From: Algibacter pectinivorans | GTDB taxonomy: Bacteria > Bacteroidota > Bacteroidia > Flavobacteriales > Flavobacteriaceae | Assembly (NCBI RefSeq): GCF_900112595.1 | Contig: NZ_FOMI01000008.1 | Location: 1 to 64,000 of the forward strand | Length of the DNA: 64,000 bases | Direction of reading: 5' to 3' | Shown: in pieces, positions 30,051 through 40,500 of the stretch | Position numbering within the stretch: the first letter of the stretch is position 1 | Layout of the letters: each line of letters begins with the position of its first letter | The notes under the pieces: generated by a model | The model's input: only the letters and a program-made list of their open reading frames with translations | Told to the model about the DNA's origin: nothing | Databases searched by the model: none | Translations under genes and position numbers: made by a program

Positions 30051-32426
30051 ATGAATAGTAAATACAGCAAAAGAAAATTTTTAGTCCTCATCGTACTTTT
30101 ATGCACAACCGCTTTAAGTTTTGCTACAACAGCACCAAACTGGAACGGAGCGCAATGGATTTGGCAACAAGAAGATAGCCCATCTAATACCTGGATGAGT
30201 TTTAGAAAAACAGTTACAGTAAATGACATTCCAGAAACTGTTGATGCTCACATTGCTGTAGATAGTAAATTTTGGCTATGGATTAATGGTGAAATGGTAT
30301 TGTTTGAAGGCGGCCTGTCTCGAGGACCAAGCCAAGCAGGAGAATGGAATAGAAAAGCAAAAATAACACCAGCAAACTCTTGGTACGAGACTGTTAATAT
30401 TCAACCCTATTTAAAAAAAGGAAAAAATACCATAGCCATTTTAGTGTGGTATTGGGGGCGCGAAAGCCATAAAGGTACGCACATCGATAGTGGAAAAGGC
30501 GGTTTATTATTTTCTTCGGAAATAGGAAACCAACACGTAGTTTCAGATAAATCTTGGAACGTTTTACAACACACAGGGTACAATAATACTATAGCTCCAG
30601 CCAGTAAAGCCATAATACAATATTCTGTGATGTTTAATTCGAATAACGCTTTAAACGACTGGACAGAAAAAGCCTGGTATATGCCTGCTTTCAATGATGC
30701 AAAATGGGCAAAAGCTTCAGAAAAAGGAGCGTTAGGTGTTGCACCTTGGTATAATGTAGAACCTAATACGGTACCCCATTTAATCAACCATGGTTTACAA
30801 AACTATGAGAATCATAATGCGTTACAATTTCCGTTTGTAAGTGATGGAAAAGTAATTAAAGTCAAACTACCATTTAACAAGCAAATTACCCCCTATTTAG
30901 AAGTAGAAGCAAACGCAGGAGATTCCATTTTTATAACAACAGATAATAGACTAAATAGAATTAATGCCACTTACATAACCAAAGTAGGGACACAAAAATT
31001 TGAAAGCTATTCTTGGATGAACGGTAATGAAGTGAGATACACCATTCCAAAAGGAGTAAAAGTAAAAGCCTTAAAGTACCGATGGATGAGTGTAGGTGAA
31101 ATGGCTGGTACGTTTAAAGTAGACGACCCATTTTACGACCGTTTATGGTGGATGGGAAACAATACCTTATTTGTATGCGCACGCGACAATTTTATGGATT
31201 GCCCAGACCGCGAACGAGCGTTATGGATTGGCGATGTGGCCGACCAGACAGGGTATCTATTTTATGCTATGGATAACGCAGGCCGCCAACTTTTAAAAAA
31301 AGCCATCATACAAACCACAGCTTTTAGCGAAAACGGCGTGTTAGGTGCTTTAGGGCCGTTGAGAGTGCGCGAATTAGTGTCGCAAAGTCTACAGTTTATC
31401 GCACAAAGTATTTGGCCGTATTATTTAAACACGGGAGATAAAGAAACTCTAGAAAAAGCATATCCCTTCGTATACGATTATTTAGCATTGTTCCCGATGC
31501 AAAAGAATGGTTTACCGGAATACCGCAAGAAAAAAAGTCCAGACTCTTGGGATTGGGTAGACTGGGGCGTTAAAAAAACCGAGGACAAACAACCGATACA
31601 AATGGCGTTTTATTATTTGGCATTATCTAAAGCCAAAGAAATGGCAATAGTATTAGGAAAAACAGAACACGTAAAATGGTATACCAATAGAATGGAAGCC
31701 ATGAAACCAGCTTACCAAAAAGCGTACTGGAAAAATGGCTATTACAGCACAAAACCAGAGCAACTAAAAGATGATAGAGCCAATGCGATTGCTATTGTTT
31801 CGGGTATTGCAATGCCAGAATACTACGATCAGATTGTAGATAACGTACTCATCCCTAACCGCTTTTCTAGCCCCCATTTTGAATGGATAGCAGAAGAAGC
31901 CATGTGTATCGCTGGCAGGCACAAAGCCTCCTTAGCACGCATGAAGGCACAGTACCAGAGTCAAGTAGATAAAAAATCCATGTCTACCCTATACGAAATG
32001 TTTCCTCGAGGCGGAAGTTACAATCATGCCTGGAATGGTTCAAATAAAATTTTATCAAAATACATCGCAGGGGTGTATCCAACACAACCCGCTTGGAGCG
32101 AATTTGCAGTAAAGCCAACGTTAGTACATTTAAAGAGTATAGAAAAAACAATACCTACTGTAAAAGGCAATATTCATTTAAAAATGAATAAAACCAAGAC
32201 GACTTACCAATTACAGCTTGAATCTCCAGTAACTACAACAGCGATTATTGGGATCCCAAAATCAGGAAAACAAATTGCTATTATAGAAATTAATGGAAAA
32301 TTAATTTGGAAGAAAGGCAAACAAAAAGCGCAATTGTCTGGTGTAAGCTATGTGGATCAAGACGAGATGTTTGTGACATTTAAAGTCACGTCAGGCGACT
32401 GGAATATAAAAGCCACTTATAAATAG
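30051..32426 (+). CDS. GH78-like alpha-L-rhamnosidase, short form
   Basis: A 791-residue exported protein (signal peptide ending LSFATTAP, about residue 25). Unlike the other GH78 proteins here it lacks the Fn3-like N-domain and begins directly with a galactose-binding-like sandwich (WNGAQWIWQQEDSPSNTWMSFRKT). The six-hairpin catalytic domain contains D383CPDRERALWIGD395, a good GH78 acid motif. The C-terminal sandwich ends near residue 790. The base composition is somewhat less AT-rich than the neighbours and the coding sequence has more C-ending codons (visible as GCC, ACC, GAC runs). That may hint at separate acquisition. It follows the first GH78 by 16 bases and is very likely co-transcribed. 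Confidence 0.85.
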   Translation: MNSKYSKRKFLVLIVLLCTTALSFATTAPNWNGAQWIWQQEDSPSNTWMSFRKTVTVNDIPETVDAHIAVDSKFWLWINGEMVLFEGGLSRGPSQAGEWNRKAKITPANSWYETVNIQPYLKKGKNTIAILVWYWGRESHKGTHIDSGKGGLLFSSEIGNQHVVSDKSWNVLQHTGYNNTIAPASKAIIQYSVMFNSNNALNDWTEKAWYMPAFNDAKWAKASEKGALGVAPWYNVEPNTVPHLINHGLQNYENHNALQFPFVSDGKVIKVKLPFNKQITPYLEVEANAGDSIFITTDNRLNRINATYITKVGTQKFESYSWMNGNEVRYTIPKGVKVKALKYRWMSVGEMAGTFKVDDPFYDRLWWMGNNTLFVCARDNFMDCPDRERALWIGDVADQTGYLFYAMDNAGRQLLKKAIIQTTAFSENGVLGALGPLRVRELVSQSLQFIAQSIWPYYLNTGDKETLEKAYPFVYDYLALFPMQKNGLPEYRKKKSPDSWDWVDWGVKKTEDKQPIQMAFYYLALSKAKEMAIVLGKTEHVKWYTNRMEAMKPAYQKAYWKNGYYSTKPEQLKDDRANAIAIVSGIAMPEYYDQIVDNVLIPNRFSSPHFEWIAEEAMCIAGRHKASLARMKAQYQSQVDKKSMSTLYEMFPRGGSYNHAWNGSNKILSKYIAGVYPTQPAWSEFAVKPTLVHLKSIEKTIPTVKGNIHLKMNKTKTTYQLQLESPVTTTAIIGIPKSGKQIAIIEINGKLIWKKGKQKAQLSGVSYVDQDEMFVTFKVTSGDWNIKATYK

Positions 32427-32477
32427 TAGTATAAACAGTTACCCTTATATAACCAACACATAAAAAAACAGATAGAA

Positions 32478-35234
32478 ATGTATAGGCTCCTTTTAGTGTC
32501 AATTATAAGTTTAGTGTTTAGTTGCAGTTCAAAAAGAACCGCCACAAAACAGCCAATTCCAAAAGAATTAACAGTTTCCGAAGGGTTTAACAATCCTATT
32601 GGTTTTTACGATAGCATACCAACATTTTCATGGAAACTACCACAAAATAAAAACATCAAAAAGCAAACAGCTTATTCGATTGTAGTGGCTTCTAAACCTG
32701 AACTATTACCAAATAATGCTGATTTATGGGAAAGTGGAAAAGTGGAAAGTGAGCAAACTCTATTTGTAAAACACAAAGGAAAAAAACTCTCTTCGCGACA
32801 AAAAGTGTATTGGCAGCTAAAGTTTTGGGATCAAGATAAAAAGGCTTCTGCTTGGAGTGAGGTGGCCAACTTTGAGTTAGGACTACTCCATAACTCCGAC
32901 TGGCAGGCCAAATGGATTAGCTTGCCAAAAGTTGATAAAGCAAAGTCGCCAAAAACGAATAAAACCTCTTATAAAGTACAGTACTTGCGAAATGAGTTTA
33001 CTCTTGACTCTAAAATTGAATCTGCTAGATTGTACATTACGGCAAAGGGACTTTTTGAAGCTGAAATCAATGGCAAAAAGGTTGGCGACGATGTAATGGC
33101 TCCAGGTTGGACCCCTTACAATAAACGCATTGAAACGTTAACTTATGATGTAACAGACCATTTGCAAGATGGTTCTAATGCCATTGGAATTTCCTTAGCT
33201 GAGGGCTGGTATGCAGGTCGATTAATGCTTAGAGGCTATCCAAAAGTTTCGCCTAAAGTAATGTGTCAACTTGAAGTAAAATATACCAATGGCGATGTTA
33301 AAACCTTTATTACTGATGAAAGTTGGAAAGCTACCCAAGAGGGGCCAATTGTTTATGCTGGAATTTATGATGGAGAGCAATATGATGAACGAAAAGAACA
33401 AAAATCTTGGTCGTTAACATCATTTGATGATGCAAGTTGGCAAAAGGTGATTGCTGAAGGTATAGATGCACAAATTAGTTTGACACCTAAGCGACATAAT
33501 ACAGTTAAATCTGTAGAAGAGTTAGCACCAATTGCTATTACAGAGATTGATAAGGGTGTGGTAATTTTTGATATGGGACAAAATATGGTGGGTGTACCGC
33601 GTATTAAAGTGCCAATGGATAAAGATGGAACCTTAAAAATACGTTTTGCCGAAATGCTTCAGCAAGATGAGCGTATGTATACTAAAAATTACCGAGGTGC
33701 AGTTTCAACTGACTATTATACCGCTAAAGAAGATGGGAAAATTGAGTATCAACCAACATTTACGTTTCACGGTTTTAGATATGTAGAGTTAAGTGGTTTT
33801 AATGCAAATGCTACACCAGATAAATCGTGGGTAACAGGTGTTGTGCAACATTCTAATTATAATTTGAATGTTAAGTTTAACTCATCTCACGAAAAACTCA
33901 ATCAACTGCAAAGCAATATAATTTGGGGGCTAAGAGGTAATACGCTCGATATACCAACCGATTGTCCGCAACGTGATGAAAGAGCAGGCTGGACAGGTGA
34001 TGCTCAAGTCATTGCACCCACCTCGTTTTTCTTAGGTGATGTACATTCCTTTTGGATGAGTTGGTTGCAAAGTGTACGCGACGATCAAGATGAAGATGGG
34101 GCGGTGCCTGTAATGGTGCCTTCTTTAGGTGGTAGCCTTAGAGCTGGATCTGGTTGGAGCGATGTAATCACTATTGTCCCTTGGGAAACCTACCAACGCA
34201 CGGGTGATGTAGGTGTTTTGGAGGAAAACTATGCAAGTATGAAAAAATGGGTAGGATTTTATCAGTCAAATGCTAAAGACCATATTGTTAAAATGTTTAC
34301 CCACGGCGATTGGTTACAACCCTATTCAACACACAAAAGAGATGAGCGATTTGGTATCACTTCCAACAAGCTAATTATCACGGCTCATTATGCACATTCT
34401 GTTAACCTAACTGCTCAAGCCGCAAGAGTGCTAGGATTTAAGTCTGAAGCCAAAGAGTATGAGCTCTTATTCCATGCTATTCGCGATGTATTTCAAAATA
34501 GTTTTTTCGATACTCAAGGACGCATTATTGAAGGTCCTGAAACTCAAACCGCTTATTTATTAGCCTTAGCATTCGATTTGTTGGATAATGAATTAGCGCA
34601 AAAAGCAGTACCTCATTTATTGGAACAAATAAAACTAACCGATAACCATTTGCGTACCGGTTTTTTAGGTACACCTTTATTGCCTCTGGTACTTGATAAA
34701 ATAGGTGAAACCGACTTGATGTATGAAATTTTGTTTAAAGAAACATACCCATCGTGGTTCTATTCTATAAATCAAGGGGCAACCACTATGTGGGAACGTT
34801 GGAATAGTTACACCCATAAAGATGGTTTTAACAAAGGCGGTATGAATTCTTTCAACCATTATGCTTACGGAGCTATTGGTCGTTGGATGTACGAACGAAT
34901 TGCGGGTATTAAACCTGTTAAAGTAGGTTACAAAGAAATTGAAATTGCTCCTATACCGGGTGGTCCTTTAACGTCTGCGGCAGCTACTTACAATTCGCCT
35001 TATGGAAAAGTAAGTTCAAGTTGGAAAATAGTCGACAAGCAATTTAATTTAGATATAATAGTACCTCCAAATACAACTGCTCAAGTTTTTGTACCAGGAA
35101 ATACACAAGAAACCATTAAGGTAAATGGAGTAGAATTTGAGAGTAATTCAGATATAAAATTACTAAGGAAAACAAATAAAGCTTTTGTTTTTCAGGTAAA
35201 CCCAGGAACGTATTCATTTGAAACGAATTATTAA
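32478..35234 (+). CDS. GH78 alpha-L-rhamnosidase lipoprotein
   Basis: A 918-residue canonical GH78 enzyme. The lipobox VFSC gives Cys16. An Fn3-like domain (PTFSWKLPQNKNIKKQTAYSIVVASKP split over several strands) leads into the Bac_rhamnosid_N sandwich (YLRNEFTLDSKIESARLYITAKGLFEAEINGKKVGDD region). A middle beta domain and the (alpha/alpha)6 domain with D495CPQRDERAGWTGDAQ follow. Asp495 and Glu501 occupy the conserved acidic positions. The C-terminal sandwich closes the protein. Third of three tandem rhamnosidase genes, 51 bases after the previous stop. Tandem paralogues suggest different linkage or sulfation preferences rather than redundancy (inference). Confidence 0.94.
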   Translation: MYRLLLVSIISLVFSCSSKRTATKQPIPKELTVSEGFNNPIGFYDSIPTFSWKLPQNKNIKKQTAYSIVVASKPELLPNNADLWESGKVESEQTLFVKHKGKKLSSRQKVYWQLKFWDQDKKASAWSEVANFELGLLHNSDWQAKWISLPKVDKAKSPKTNKTSYKVQYLRNEFTLDSKIESARLYITAKGLFEAEINGKKVGDDVMAPGWTPYNKRIETLTYDVTDHLQDGSNAIGISLAEGWYAGRLMLRGYPKVSPKVMCQLEVKYTNGDVKTFITDESWKATQEGPIVYAGIYDGEQYDERKEQKSWSLTSFDDASWQKVIAEGIDAQISLTPKRHNTVKSVEELAPIAITEIDKGVVIFDMGQNMVGVPRIKVPMDKDGTLKIRFAEMLQQDERMYTKNYRGAVSTDYYTAKEDGKIEYQPTFTFHGFRYVELSGFNANATPDKSWVTGVVQHSNYNLNVKFNSSHEKLNQLQSNIIWGLRGNTLDIPTDCPQRDERAGWTGDAQVIAPTSFFLGDVHSFWMSWLQSVRDDQDEDGAVPVMVPSLGGSLRAGSGWSDVITIVPWETYQRTGDVGVLEENYASMKKWVGFYQSNAKDHIVKMFTHGDWLQPYSTHKRDERFGITSNKLIITAHYAHSVNLTAQAARVLGFKSEAKEYELLFHAIRDVFQNSFFDTQGRIIEGPETQTAYLLALAFDLLDNELAQKAVPHLLEQIKLTDNHLRTGFLGTPLLPLVLDKIGETDLMYEILFKETYPSWFYSINQGATTMWERWNSYTHKDGFNKGGMNSFNHYAYGAIGRWMYERIAGIKPVKVGYKEIEIAPIPGGPLTSAAATYNSPYGKVSSSWKIVDKQFNLDIIVPPNTTAQVFVPGNTQETIKVNGVEFESNSDIKLLRKTNKAFVFQVNPGTYSFETNY

Positions 35235-35251
35235 AAAATGCATCTTTTAAA

Positions 35252-35974
35252 ATGCTTAGAAATCATATCATATTTTGTTTAATGTTTCTTTTTTATGGAT
35301 TTGGTTTTGCTCAAGTTGTAGAAATCGAAAGTAAAAAAGATCAAGATTATTTATTGGAAATTAAGAAAGAGCTTAATGTAAAGTGGCCAAATAATAGAAC
35401 TATAAATATTGTTTTTCACGGGCATAGTGTGCCTTCAGGATATTTTAAAACACCTGTAGTTAATACCTTGTCTTCTTATCCGTATCAGGTTTTAAGGAAA
35501 ATTAAAGAAGAATACCCCCATGCCGTTGTAAATTCTATTATTACTGCAATTGGAGGAGAAAACTCTGTAAAAGGAGCCGAAAGGTTTGAAAATGAAGTTT
35601 TAAATCTTAACCCTGATATTCTATTTATAGACTATGGCTTAAATGACCGAAAGATAGGATTAAAAAAGGCAAAACGAGCTTGGGAATACATGATAGAAAG
35701 TGCTTTAAAGAATGACATTCTTGCTATTTTATTAACACCCTCACCTGATAGTAGGGTTGATTATAGTAATCCTGAAAATAAACTATGGCAACACGCTAAT
35801 CAAATAAGAAAACTAGCTGAGACTTATAATATAGAGTTGGTTGATAGTTATAAGGCTTTTGAGTTTTTATATTCTAAAAAGAAAAAACTTAAAAAGTATA
35901 TGGCACAAGTAAATCATCCTAATGAAAAAGGACATGAGTTGATCACTAAAGAAATTATGAAGCATTTTAAATAG
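35252..35974 (+). CDS. SGNH/GDSL-type hydrolase
   Basis: A 240-residue exported protein (signal peptide to about residue 20, GFGFAQ). The four SGNH blocks can be traced: catalytic Ser in FHGHSVPSG (GHS replaces the usual GDS), a Gly in AIGGENS, Asn in DYGLNDR, and His in VNHPNEKGHE. The family includes carbohydrate esterases such as rhamnogalacturonan acetylesterases as well as lipases. Position inside a rhamnosidase operon, 17 bases after GH78, suggests removal of an acyl group or another ester from rhamnose-containing oligomers. Acetylation is not a standard feature of ulvan, so the substrate is uncertain. Confidence 0.8.
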   Translation: MLRNHIIFCLMFLFYGFGFAQVVEIESKKDQDYLLEIKKELNVKWPNNRTINIVFHGHSVPSGYFKTPVVNTLSSYPYQVLRKIKEEYPHAVVNSIITAIGGENSVKGAERFENEVLNLNPDILFIDYGLNDRKIGLKKAKRAWEYMIESALKNDILAILLTPSPDSRVDYSNPENKLWQHANQIRKLAETYNIELVDSYKAFEFLYSKKKKLKKYMAQVNHPNEKGHELITKEIMKHFK

Positions 35975-36163
35975 ATTTAAAAGGGTGGTGTTTTTAGTAA
36001 AGAAAAAGGTGAAGTTTAGACATCCCTAATAAAGAGAAACTAAAAGTAATCTAGAACTTAAACCTAGAGGAAACAAAGCTACGGCGAACTATTGCTGTGG
36101 ATGAATATTCAAAAGCTCCATGGCATGGTTAGAGTATAGATTTGATTTAAAAAAAATAAAATA
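35975..36163 (+). pseudogene. Possible coding relic between SGNH hydrolase and sugar isomerase
   Basis: A 189-base gap in an otherwise tight operon. One frame (codons in register with 36061) reads like protein: SLDIPNKEKLKVI, a stop, NLNLEETKLRRTIAVDEYSK and APWHG, then a stop where a Trp or Leu codon may have been. Two or more stops break it and there is no start. I do not recognise the family. It may be the 3' remnant of a deleted gene, or chance. Confidence 0.3.
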
Positions 36164-37576
36164 ATGATAAAAGTAGGATTATTTGGTATTGGTTTAGATA
36201 CCTATTGGCCGCAATTTGAAGGCTTATTAGAACGGTTAGAAGGTTATCAACAACAAATAGCAACTAAAATGGAAAGTTTTGGTACTGAGGTTGTCAATGT
36301 TGGTTTGGTAGATTCCCCTGTGGTTGCAAGAGAAAAAGCTCAGGTGCTAAAAACAGAAGATGTAGATATCTTGTTTTTATATATATCTACGTATGCCTTA
36401 TCATCTACAGTATTACCTGTAGTACAAAAAGTAAAATGTCCAATAGTTATTTTAAATATACAGCCTGTTGCGGCTATAGATTACGAAAGCTTTAATGCTT
36501 TGGGAGATCGTGGTAAAATGACTGGAGAGTGGTTAGCACATTGTCAGGCTTGTTCGGTACCAGAATTTGCAAATGTGTTTAACCGTGCAGGAATAGATTA
36601 CGAATTTGTGACAGGTTATTTAGGAGAGCAAGTAGTTTGGGACGAAATTCAAGATTGGATTGATGCAACAGAGGTAGCCTCAGTTATGCAAAATAATAGA
36701 CTTGGTGTTTTAGGACATTATTATGCAGGTATGTTAGACGTATATTCCGATTTAACAAAACAATCTTCAGCTTTTGGAACGCATATAGAAATTGTTGAAA
36801 TGTGTGAGGTGAAAAAGTACAGAGATGCAGTTACAAATGATGAGGTTGGCGAAAAAATAGCTGAATTCCAAAGTACCTTTGAAGTGATTGATACTTGTGA
36901 AGAAGAAGAATTGGTGCGCGCAGCAAAAACATCAATAGCTTTAGATAAATTGGTTGAAAATCACGATTTAGGTTCTTTAGCTTATTATTATGAAGGCGAA
37001 TCAGGAAACGAATATGAAAATATTGTAACTTCTGTTATAGCAGGAAACACCTTGTTAACAGGGAAAAATGTACCAGTTGCAGGAGAATATGAAGTGAAAA
37101 ATGCCCAAGCCATGAAAATTATGGATGCTTTTGGTATTGGTGGTTCATTTTCTGAGTTTTATGCCATGGATTTTAATGACGATATTGTCATGTTAGGTCA
37201 CGATGGGCCTGCGCATTTTGCAATTGCTGAAGGTAACGTACAATTAGTACCATTACCTGTGTATCATGGAAAACCAGGAAAAGGCTTGTCAATTCAAATG
37301 ACTGTTAAGCATGGTCCTGTAACTTTATTGTCTGTAGTGGAAGGTAAAGATGATGTGTTTTTATTGGTTGCAGAAGGAGAGTCCGTTGAGGGGCCTGTTC
37401 TACAAATAGGAAATACAAATAGTCGTTACCGTTTTTCAATAGGAGCAAGAACTTTTATGAACGAGTGGTCTAAACAAGGGCCATCTCACCATTGTGCTAT
37501 TGGTGTAGGGCATATTGCTAACAAAATTGATAAATTAGGAAAAATTTTAAATCTTAGAGTAGTTAGAATATGTTAA
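36164..37576 (+). CDS. L-arabinose/L-fucose isomerase superfamily sugar isomerase
   Basis: A 470-residue cytoplasmic protein with no signal peptide, starting IKVGLFGIGLDTYWPQFEGL. This opening and the later blocks (VDILFLYISTYALSSTVLPV, RLGVLGHYYAGMLD, GGSFSEFYAMDF, HDGPAHFAIAEG) resemble the AraA/FucI-type ketol isomerase superfamily. It contains acidic and His residues (for example in GGSFSEFYAMDFNDD and GPSHHCAIGVGH) of the kind that bind the metal. The family interconverts aldoses and ketoses. Inside an operon with rhamnosidases and RhaT, L-rhamnose to L-rhamnulose is the attractive role, although standard RhaA belongs to another family and a fucose or arabinose substrate cannot be excluded. 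It overlaps the open frame of the next gene by a few bases. Confidence 0.8.
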   Translation: MIKVGLFGIGLDTYWPQFEGLLERLEGYQQQIATKMESFGTEVVNVGLVDSPVVAREKAQVLKTEDVDILFLYISTYALSSTVLPVVQKVKCPIVILNIQPVAAIDYESFNALGDRGKMTGEWLAHCQACSVPEFANVFNRAGIDYEFVTGYLGEQVVWDEIQDWIDATEVASVMQNNRLGVLGHYYAGMLDVYSDLTKQSSAFGTHIEIVEMCEVKKYRDAVTNDEVGEKIAEFQSTFEVIDTCEEEELVRAAKTSIALDKLVENHDLGSLAYYYEGESGNEYENIVTSVIAGNTLLTGKNVPVAGEYEVKNAQAMKIMDAFGIGGSFSEFYAMDFNDDIVMLGHDGPAHFAIAEGNVQLVPLPVYHGKPGKGLSIQMTVKHGPVTLLSVVEGKDDVFLLVAEGESVEGPVLQIGNTNSRYRFSIGARTFMNEWSKQGPSHHCAIGVGHIANKIDKLGKILNLRVVRIC

Positions 37577-37587
37577 AATTAATAATG

Positions 37588-40500
37588 ATGAAATTACTAT
37601 ATAAGACGCTGTTTATAGGATTACTTCTGTATTTATTTGTGCCAGGTTTAACTGCCCAAAATATACCCTTAGAACAAAATTTTCAGAATCCGCCAGCATC
37701 TGCGAAACCACGTACTATGTGGTTTTGGATAAACGGAAATGTAACAAAAGAAGGCATAACAGCCGATTTGGAAGCCATGAAAAACGTAGGTATTCAGGGT
37801 GCTCTGATTTTTAATGTGAATTTAGGAAACCCTAAAGGTTTTGCTGATTATTTAAGTACTGAATGGCTAGATTTATTTCATTTTGCAGCCTCTGAAGCAA
37901 AACGGTTAAAACTCGAATTAAGTTTTCATAATGGTGCCGGTTGGTCGTCAACGGGAGGCCCATCAATTACCCCAGAATATGCGATGCAAGAACTGGTTTT
38001 TTCTGAAACCTCACATACCGGAAATAGTACATTTAACGCTAAACTACCTCAGCCTAAAACACACTTAAATTATTATAGAGACATCGCCATTCTTGCTTTT
38101 CCTAAACCTAAAAACGACCAGCGTATTAACGAATTAGATACAAAAATACTTTCGCATAAAGTTAGAAACCACCTAACACCTGATAATAAGAATGTTTCTG
38201 ATTTGGCAATAGTTAAAAAAGCAGAAATTATCGATTTAACAACAAAGCTTTCGAAAGATGGGGTTTTAAAATGGCAAGCACCTAAAGGCGAATGGACTAT
38301 TTTACGAATTGGACATACACCAACTGGTGAAAAAAATCGTTTTCCGAGTGATGGCGGACGTGGTTTAGAATGCGATAAAATGAATAAAAAAGCGGTTGAT
38401 GTTTTTTGGCAAGGTGGCATCCAACCCATTATTAAAAAATTAGATACTTTAATAGGTACTGCTGTTACAAGATGCCATATTGATAGCTACGAGGTAGGTA
38501 CTACAAACTGGACAGCAAATTTCGCTGAAGAATTTAAAAACCTTCGTTCTTACAACTGTAAAGCATATTTACCTGCATTAGCCGGTTACTATATAGAAAA
38601 CGGCGAAGAAACGGAACGTTTTCTTTGGGATTTTAGACGCACTATTGGAGATTTAATTGCTAAGAATTATTACGGTTATTTCGGTGAACTTTGCCATAAA
38701 AACGGCATGCAATTTTCTACAGAACCCTATTGGGGACCGTTTGATAGCATGCAAGTTGGTGCAACTGCCGATGTGGTAATGTCTGAATTTTGGAGTGGTA
38801 GTTTGGCCTTTTTTGACTCGCCAAAATTTGTTGCTTCAATCGCCAAATTAAATGGAAGCCCAATTGCCGAAGCAGAATCTTTTACTGGTATGGGAGGCTG
38901 GAACCAACATCCAGGTACACTAAAAGCCATGGGCGACTTGGCCTGGGCGCAAGGTATCAATCGCTTTGTTTTTCACTGTTATGTACACCAACCTTGGAAT
39001 GTTGGACCTGGATTGACTTTACAGGTTTTTGGAACAGATTTTAACCGTTTAAATACGTGGTGGAATCAGAGCAAACCTTTTGTAAATTATATTAGTAGAG
39101 GTCAGTTTTTACTACAGCAAGGCACCTCGGTAGCCGATGTCTTGATTTTTACAGGAGAAGCATCTCCAAATGATGCGCTTTTAATGCCAGAACTAAAAGC
39201 ACTAGGCTATGATTATGATGTGATTGGGGCGAACAAAATACATTCGTTAACGGTAAAAGACGGTCTTATTTACACCACAGTTGGAGAAAAATACAAGGCT
39301 TTGGTATTGCCTTCAATCGAATGGATGACACCAGAAACACTTACTAAGATTAAAGAACTAGCCAATTTAGGAGCACAAATTAGTGGTCCAAAACCAAAAA
39401 AATCGCCAAGTCTTGAAAAGTATCCTACTTGCGATGAAAAGGTTATTGAGTTAGCTGATAATTTATGGAATTCGGGTATTATTAAAGATAACTCGATTTT
39501 AGATGTTTTAAAAAACGGCACATTGCCTCCAGATTTTTCTATTGAAGAAGGCCACCGGGAATCTATAGATTTTATTCACAGAAAAACAGAAGATACGGAC
39601 ATTTATTTTGTAGTAAATTCTAAGAAAGAAAGTCGAGAGTTAGCCTGTCGTTTTCGAGTTTCAGGAAAACAACCTGAGCTTTGGAATGCCGAAACCGGAG
39701 AAATAACTAAGGCTACAATATGGCATAAAAATGATGATGGTACTACAACAGTATCGATAGCGTTTGAACCAGAAGGTTCTGTTTTTGTAGTTTTTAGAAA
39801 TCCGATACATTCAGATCAACACATTGTAAATGCTGAAATGAAGTTGGAAAATCCAGTAGTAACGCCCCTTTCAAACTTGAAAATTATCAAAGCAGAATAT
39901 GGAACATTTTTACCTGATGGCTTGGTTGATGTTACAGAGGTAGTTGCAAACAGGATTCAAAATAATGAATTGAATATACACGCTACGAGAGAACTTTCTA
40001 TAGGTGATCCGGCACCTGGTTACAAAAAAGAATTACGCATTCAATATACAATAGGAGAAGAGGTCTTCGAAAAAAATGCTATGGAAAGAGAATGGTTAGA
40101 AATAGAGGCTACAAACAGCGGGAAATTAACGGTCTTAAAAGCTGTCTTTGGAAAATTTGCTAGAGGTGTTGATGGCATCCCCCCAAACAAACCAGTTTTT
40201 GATGTAACTGAAAAAGTAAAATCAATGGTTGCTTCAGGTGTATATGAAATTCCAGTAAATGACAGTTTCCTTGAAGGAAAAGAGATTAAGACAAAGAAAG
40301 CCCTACGCGTTATTTACACAACTAATAATGAAGAAAAAATGGTTGCTGTTTCCAATGGAGGTATATTAAAATTGACTCAAACAACACCAGGACCAAAATT
40401 AGTATTTGAAGATGATAAAGTGAATTTGGTTACACCCTTTGCTGGAGAAATAAAATACGAATCGTCAAACGGAAAAACCAAAACTTTAAAAGTAAAATCA

